From Lytechinus variegatus (taxonomy: Eukaryota; Echinodermata; Echinoidea; Temnopleuroida; Toxopneustidae), in the NCBI RefSeq assembly GCF_018143015.1, contig NC_054742.1:57917195-57981194 (forward strand): a stretch of DNA of 64,000 nucleotides. The letters run 5' to 3'. The notes beneath the pieces were generated by a model. The model searched no databases. It had not been told where the DNA came from and worked only from the letters and a program-made list of their open reading frames with translations. Of the stretch, positions 57,881-64,000 are shown piece after piece (within the stretch, counting starts at the first letter, position 1; every line of letters starts with the position of its first letter). The position numbers were made by a program, and so were the translations under genes.

Positions 57881-58979
57881 AAAGATGAACAACATTTCTA
57901 TGAAACTAGTACTGAATAATGACAAGTAGTCAAATGGAGTTGTAATGGCCACCGCACACCTTACGACTGGTCGTTCTCTGACCCGACTTTGGAACAAATC
58001 GCACTTTGTAATTTCTTCTTTTTTGTTGTTGAAAATACAAGTGAATAAATTCTTTTCATGTGTGGTTCAAATTAACTGTAATGATATCAAAATCCAAATG
58101 TTTGGATTACTGCAATCCTTTGGAGAAAAGGTCAAACTGGCTTCAAATCATAGCCAATCGTCCGCTTTGCTATGACGTCATCACGATTAGATATTCCAAA
58201 ATCGGGTCTCAGACCAATAGAAAGGTGTGCGGTAGCCAAATGAAAACAATAATTTAATCAACTTCACAGGCAAAATAACAAATTCTATTAAAATGACATT
58301 TACAGAAGAACTTGAGTTCAGATTTTCCAAGTGGAAAGCGTACTTCAGGTGATCTGCCATACATAAAAGGGTTAGGGAGATACCAGCAATAGACCAGTTT
58401 GGACTTACCTCATGGGCAATTTTTGTCAAATAACCTTTCATTTCTTTCATCATGATAGGTAGATTATGTAAGCATGCCTTACCTAGCAGAATAACACACT
58501 AATAAATACTGTATGAAGGTTTTTTTTTGCATTTCTACGGAATGCATTAGCATGTTGCTATAACAATGTGCTTGGCCAACTGTGAAATACTACTCGCCAG
58601 TGGACGCATTGGTGTTTTTTTTTGTGGATCTAATGGAAAAACACAATTCAAAAGAATATATGAATAATCAATGCATCAAAGTTGGTGCTTATCTCATTGA
58701 ATATTAAACCACCATGTCACTTCAGAATAAAAGTGACCTCCTTATCATGCGCAGAATGGAACTCCGAACTGGCTTATTGAAAGCATGCAATTATACCTTC
58801 ATTTTTTTTCACTTTTTCCACTTACACGCACAATATTCCTTTGCAAAACTTATTTTAGGTGCCTTTAAAATTACCAAACAATGGTGCCGAAAATAGAGAT
58901 TAAGTGGACTTTAAAAATATTTCAGTAATACATCGCTACCTAGTCCTGAAGGAAGAAATATATATACATAAATCTAATA

Positions 58980-59139
58980 CCTTGGTCACATTTGTTCTAC
59001 ATGCAGCCGTATGGCAAGTCGAATACAGCCGTTTTAACATTTGTTTGTACCAGCTACATATAGGTGATTTTAGTAAAAATGAATAAAACGGCTGTTTTCG
59101 AATCGCCGTACGGCCGCCGTAGAGCAAATGTGACCATGG
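58980..59139. mobile_element. TA-flanked hairpin MITE, CCTTGGTCACATTTG family, copy 2
   Basis: 160 bp with ends CCTTGGTCACATTTG and CCATGGTCACATTTG and TA on both sides. The left arm has a short extra segment compared with the copy at 50962. Confidence 0.85.
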
Positions 59140-59141
59140 TA

Positions 59142-61492
59142 TAACTCATCTAAAAAAAACAGGCCTAACGAAATTTACGCTAATCACAGATTTCATTTGT
59201 GTCTGAATTTGCATCACAGAGGGGGAAGGTATGGGCCTATTAATGTTCTATACTTCTGCATATTACTTCTGAACCAACTATGAAAAGATGTATGGAAAAT
59301 GAAGATGATCACCTCCCAAAAGATAAAGCCATTAAAACAATACAAAATTTGAATTACTGGTATTAAAAGAGCAATCACTAGTAGGGTAGGGCTATATCAA
59401 AATATTAAATCTATATACATTTATTGTTTTTCCACATCTTTTTATTCGCACTGTATACGTCGGTCTACATATAATATACGCCTAATAAAATCAAACTATG
59501 AAAGAAACTCAATTAAACCTAGGTTTAACCCTAATCTTAAGTAGAATTTTAGATTACACTTCTATGAAATACTTGGTTTCATACTTCTTCCATATTCATG
59601 GCAAAGAAAACTATTATCGAATTAAAGATCATACTATTTTCGTATATTCCAATTCTTCTAATAATCATGACAATAATTTTGTTAACACCTATTTTTTGCT
59701 GTAGGATTGAAATATTTTTTTTTACATGGTGAGTGGGTTAACAACAATGGCATGCCATAATAGTATATTCGAATTTAGCCAGGGTTAAATAAACCATGGC
59801 TATAAGAATACCACTCATTTAAGATGATCATACAGAATTATCATTCACAAGTCACAACCACTACCTTCAAGCTTGTTTTTATGATGTACATTTCATTTAC
59901 TGGCCTTTCAGGTTTGTTTTTTCTGTTAACATACAGTACATGTAACTCTGCCTTACTCTTAACTCTAACTTTTGGGACCACATGAATCTATTTCAATTGA
60001 GAAGAGGTGTATGTTTTTAATTATTAATCTGGTTTAAATAATTGGATTTTTTTAAACAATAATACACTCATAAGCCATTAGACTGGTCCTTCAGTACCTT
60101 ATACCTTTGCTCATGGTATTTTGTACGATGCATACTTTTGCATGTAAGTCATTTTGAAGGGTCTGTCGGTAGTTACTATTCAGTCTCACTAGAATGAGAC
60201 AATTTTCTGTTCCAAGCTCCCAATTTTAAATGTACACATGCATGTGTTTTGGTCATGTGTCCTTGTGTTTAGTATCTTCAGATTTCATGATTAAGAGGTA
60301 GTTAGCTTGTTCCCAAGCACCTCATTAAAGTTAACTGTACACATATTTTTGCTCATATTTGTAAGCCTGTAAGCCATACGTAAATAATTACATCCTGTAT
60401 TTCAACTAGTTTTGTTCTTGGACCTTTTTCGAATCCTTTTTTTTTTGGGGGGGGGGGGTAGGGGGGTTAAAGCTGAAAGTATGCTACTACCCTACCTACA
60501 GATTGCCATTGCTCACTTTGTTTCAGTTTTTGATACCGTGACTTGCAAAGCTTTTTTTATTCTACAGCAGTATTGAATTCTTCAAATTGCTTTTTTTTTA
60601 CTCATACGTGAATGAGATATCATCAAAGCAGTGACGCGGGAGGTGAGAAGGATACAAAACTTACAATGACAAGATATTGAAATCTATGCATCTATTATTT
60701 CAAGACATGGGGTTGCACTGAAAATTTGGTAAACATTGGAATAAACTTTTCCTTGGAAGTTGGAACTATTATCTCACAAAGATCTACTCTTTGTATTTTT
60801 TGTCCCTTATTCTATATCCAACACCCCAAATTTCTGATCGTTGTATATGAAAGAAGCAAGGTTTTCATGACCCGACAGACCTTTAAACTTAACCAGACTA
60901 TTTTAGGTGATCATATAGCGGGGGGGTGAAGGTTATCTCAGCCGTCAACTATGCAATTGCGCCAAAAATTAGCACAAAAACTTATGTAATCAAAGACAGC
61001 ATATAATCAAAGTAAATTGTATCAGTAAAAGCAAGAAATATCCATACTAGCCTTTTCATACATTTATGATATTTGATTAAAAACACAATGGTATGAAATC
61101 AGCTTTTTGGAGCAATTTTTGCTGCGACATGCACGTACAAAATTTTGCGCATTTTCGAAAATACAAACTCAGATGTTGCAAATTCAGTCTTAAAAGTGCA
61201 GGAGATTCGGAAGAAAAAGATCCTGAAACATCACAGTGAGAGCTTTTCATTTTGCGAGCATACTTTGTAACATGATGAGCTCCCTCTTCCCCACCCCCTG
61301 CCTTGTTAAGGACAAGGAAAACAATTGACTGTGTGTGCCAGCACTATTCCACTGAGGCATTATCTACAATGCTATTTCATTGTACATTATTAAATAATGA
61401 AAATGCTATAGACATTGTATAAATACCAAGCTAAACTGAGAGAATAAGGTCTCAATCCAGAGAGCAGAAGAGACCTGGAGGCTGATCTGAGG
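59142..61492. other. Non-coding stretch, no gene seen
   Basis: AT-rich sequence with a T/G homopolymer junction near 60437-60460. The end of the stretch (61390-61492) would be 3' UTR if the minus-strand exon at 61493 is real. Confidence 0.45.
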
Positions 61493-61790
61493 CTATGAGT
61501 TCTGTCCAGGCTGAATTGGAGGCAGGACTGGCCTATCTTCCATAAGAGACGGTTCCACAGAAGCATGTCCATCAGAACCACTGACCATCTGGAAAGACGT
61601 CTGTGACCCGCTCGGTGACGCAGACATACCCTTAGCATCGGACAGACTGGACATCCTCGAATCACTCCTAGAGGTCGCAACACTGGAGTCAGGACTCCCC
61701 GCCAGGTAGCACTGTTGGGCACGGTCTTAGGGCGGTTGGGTTCGTCACCTAACCCTTCCAACTGGCTTGCCCGATGCTGGTGATGGTTGT
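61493..61790 (-). CDS. Possible serine-rich C-terminal exon
   Basis: On the minus strand a CCCCTTACAG acceptor precedes a 298-bp stretch that is GC-richer than its surroundings. One frame, open from about 61726 to a TAG at 61493-61495, encodes 77 residues rich in Ser, including SDSRMSSLSDAKGMSASPSG and a proline-rich end PVLPPIQPGQNS. A different frame is open in the first part (RASQLEGLGDEPNRPKTVPN). The switch lies near a run of four G (about 61701-61704), so a one-base length error in that run, real or from assembly, would explain it. Family unknown. It resembles a disordered cytoplasmic tail. Confidence 0.35.
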
Positions 61791-61934
61791 CTGTAAGGGG
61801 GAAAGTCAAGATACACGTCAAATATCAAAAACAAATAATTTGCTACTTGCGGTAGCATTTGATGAAACAATACAGCTTTAAAACTCTGGGTTCTTTGGGC
61901 TATCTGCAGGGTTGCACAACATTTGCTCCTTAGT

Positions 61935-62130
61935 GGGTGTTTCACAAAGATTCAAGTATAACTTAAGAAGCACTTAAATGCCAACGCGTATGTGATATAC
62001 AACACAAAATATTATTGATCAAAATGCAGTAGTGCGCGTCCATTTACCATGATCTGACCAATGAGGTGATGTCTTTTATACTGCACACAACTAGGCATTT
62101 AAGTCATACTTAAATCTTAGTGAAACACCC
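61935..62130. mobile_element. MITE, GGGTGTTTCAC ends
   Basis: The left end GGGTGTTTCACAAAGATTCA and the right end read in reverse, GGGTGTTTCACTAAGATTTA, continue as AAGTATAACTTAAG and AAGTATGACTTAAATGCC. 196 bp, no coding. Confidence 0.75.
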
Positions 62131-62348
62131 CCAGCTCTATGTTGTAATAGGGCTTTACGCTAGGTTTAGGGTTGGTTTAGGACAGGGTATAGTGTTAACT
62201 CCAGGGTTGAAGTTGGTCATTTCATTAGTGTGTGGAATTTACAGTGGAGCAATTGTCGCTGGAGCAAATGTCACTGAACCATCTAGATTTGAAAAGCTAC
62301 CAACCCTACCTTCTCTCTTGAAAACTTTTTTTTTCTGTTCCTTTTTAC

Positions 62349-62923
62349 AGGACAAGTCCACCCCAACAAAAAGTTGCTTTGAATAAAATGAGAAAAATGC
62401 AAAAAGTGTAACACTGAAAATTTCATCAAAATCGGATGTAAAACAATAAAGTTATGACATTTCAAAGTTTTGCTTAATTTCATAAAACATCCTGGTGGGT
62501 ATTCATATGAGGGAACTGATGACATTACTCACTTATTCTTTTGTATTCTATTGTATGAAATATTCAAATTTTCACCTGTAGTACTGTGAAAAAAGTGATT
62601 CCTCCCTGACATGTGGTATTACCATTGTTTTAACATTTTATTGTTCAGTCAAGATTCGCCTTAATGTCAAATATGTAAAGATTTAAATATATTATAATTC
62701 AAAGAATAAAAAACAAAATAAAGAGTGAGGGACATCATCGGCTCTCTCATTTGCACGTCACTGAGTTGTGCATAGAACTGTTTGTGAAAAATAAAGCGAA
62801 ACTTTAAATTGTCCTAACTCTCTTATTTTACATTAAATTTTGATGAAATTTCAGCATTATGCTTGTTTGATTTTTCTCTATTGATTGATTGAAATCAACA
62901 TTTTTCTGGGGTGGACTTGGCCT
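62349..62923. mobile_element. TTAA-flanked fold-back, AGGTCAAGTCCACC family, copy 2
   Basis: 575 bp. Ends AGGACAAGTCCACCCCA and AGGCCAAGTCCACCCCA (reverse). The right flank is TTAA (62924-62927), and the left flank is TTAC, presumably a mutated duplicate. More diverged than the copy at 39495. Confidence 0.85.
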
Positions 62924-63103
62924 TTAATAAGTCAAAGAATTGGAAGATTTAAAACTCATCCCTGAATTTAAGGTTTTAATGATGATACTACTGTTGCGAA
63001 AACTAATGCTGCTGCTACTGCTAATCCTACTACTATTAGACAACTAAGAAAATAAAAAATATTCATAAGAAAAATTCATAGACAAATTTCTAAGAAATCT
63101 TAC

Positions 63104-63177
63104 TCATTGATCCCATGGTATAATACACAGGCTTCCTTCCTTGGCAGCGCTCTTTCTCCTTTCATCCTAGATCTTTC
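63104..63177 (-). CDS. Possible small coding exon
   Basis: On the minus strand CTTCTGACAG precedes a 74-bp open stretch (ERSRMKGERALPRKEACVLY...) ended by AATGA|GTAAGATT. It lies upstream of the candidate exon at 61493-61790, but splicing the two as drawn gives an early stop. Their connection is therefore unproven. Confidence 0.28.
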
Positions 63178-63605
63178 CTGTCAGAAGACACAATTACCAG
63201 TTATTACTTTTCATCTGTTTGTGCCATGAAAATGAGAGTGAGTGCAGAAGTGGAAGACCAGGTAGAAATTATAATAATTGAGAGGGAAAAGAACGAATAA
63301 CAGACAGAGCAAGAGAGAGAGAGAGAAAATAAAGAGTAAAAACATAAGAAGGGAAGAAAGAAAATAAAGAAAATAAACAAATAAAAAGAAAGAGAGAAAG
63401 GAAGATTTGAGAATAAAAATCAATATGTAATATACGCACAACAATTTTGTTTCCTCAACCATATTTTAAGTAAATTAGTAATCATTTTGTATCTCAGCAC
63501 TTTATACATCTACTATTTTTCCACCACTCTGATCATAACAATTTTGCCTACCCCTGCTTGCTCCATGATATCAAGTCCATGAAACTTACTACATCACTCA
63601 TAGTT

Positions 63606-64000
63606 GACTCCTGGCTGAGAGGTGTCTGAGGGAGGATCAACGACCAGATTCATCCATGTCCTCATGTTGGTAGGAGACTCCTGGCTGAGGGGTGTCTGGG
63701 GAGGATCAAAGACCGGTTTCATCCATGTCCTCATGTTGGTAGGAGACTCCTGGCTGAGGGGTGTCTGGGGAGGATCAAAGACCGGTTTCATCCATGTCCT
63801 CATGTTGGTAGGAGACTCCTGGCTGAGGGGTTTCTGGGGGAGGATCAAAGACCGGTTTCATCCATGTCCTCATGTTGGTAGGAGACTCCTGGCTGAGGGG
63901 TTTCTGGGGGAGGATCAAAGACCGGTTTCATCCATGTCCTCATGTTGGTAGGAGACTCCTGGCTGAGGGGTGTCTGGGGAGGATCAAAGACCGGTTTCAT
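63606..64000. repeat. 69/70-bp minisatellite
   Basis: At least five and a half direct copies of a 69- or 70-bp unit (GACTCCTGGCTGAGGGG, GGATCAAAGACCGG, TCCATGTCCTCATGTTGG) running off the right edge. Lengths differ by one G in a G run. Both strands are open over several copies, but mixed 69/70-bp periods break any long frame. Confidence 0.92.

Noticed and set aside
57632-57997. Poly-serine frame on the minus strand and acidic frame on the plus strand
   Set aside because: Both translate the same GAA/GGA microsatellite.

Overview
The window looks like nuclear DNA of a marine invertebrate. An echinoderm, probably a sea urchin, is my best guess. Support comes from the AT-rich, intron-like intergenic sequence, the many short fold-back DNA elements, the frequent AGGCCTA-type words, eukaryotic tRNA-Gly genes with internal A and B boxes, a Ty3/gypsy element and degraded LINEs. 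No complete host protein gene is visible. Four places look like single exons or exon pairs and are reported at low confidence.

Region 1 (about 2.1 to 17.3 kb) is a tRNA-Gly gene array. It has 15 full-length 71-nt genes (14 with anticodon GCC, one with CCC) and four dead fragments. They lie in three blocks: five on the minus strand (2464-5663), seven on the plus strand (6891-15004) and three on the minus strand (15528-17262). The plus-strand block contains a higher-order tandem duplication with a unit of about 2.5 kb. Each unit is built from three related sub-units that each end in a tRNA gene or a tRNA remnant. One unit carries a 580-bp TTAA-flanked element that the next unit lacks.

Region 2 (17.6 to 21.5 kb) holds a 49-bp satellite, a run of GCGCGAAGCGCGAGC-like motifs, a 202-bp hAT-like MITE and a decayed LINE on the minus strand. 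The LINE still shows recognisable reverse transcriptase motifs.

Region 3 (21540-32131) is a near-whole Ty3/gypsy LTR retrotransposon on the minus strand. Its LTRs are 816 and 806 bp and differ by under about 1%, and it has a CTGG target duplication. Long frames cover gag, protease and pol. The pol product ends in a PHD finger instead of the chromodomain seen in chromoviruses. The insertion lies in a short, very GC- and CpG-rich stretch.

Region 4 (32.2 to 44.4 kb) is a mosaic of DNA elements. It includes a 2.0-kb hAT-like element with a perfect 8-bp duplication that carries a homopurine tract of about 660 bp, a TIR element with three 155-bp tandem repeats, TTAA-flanked fold-backs, an 826-bp TA-flanked fold-back and a LINE 3' end.

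Region 5 (44.4 to 64 kb) is mostly non-coding. It has a duplicated exon-like pair (45037 and 46206), further MITEs, a decayed LINE tail, a possible serine-rich C-terminal exon on the minus strand (61493-61790) and a 69/70-bp minisatellite that runs off the right end.
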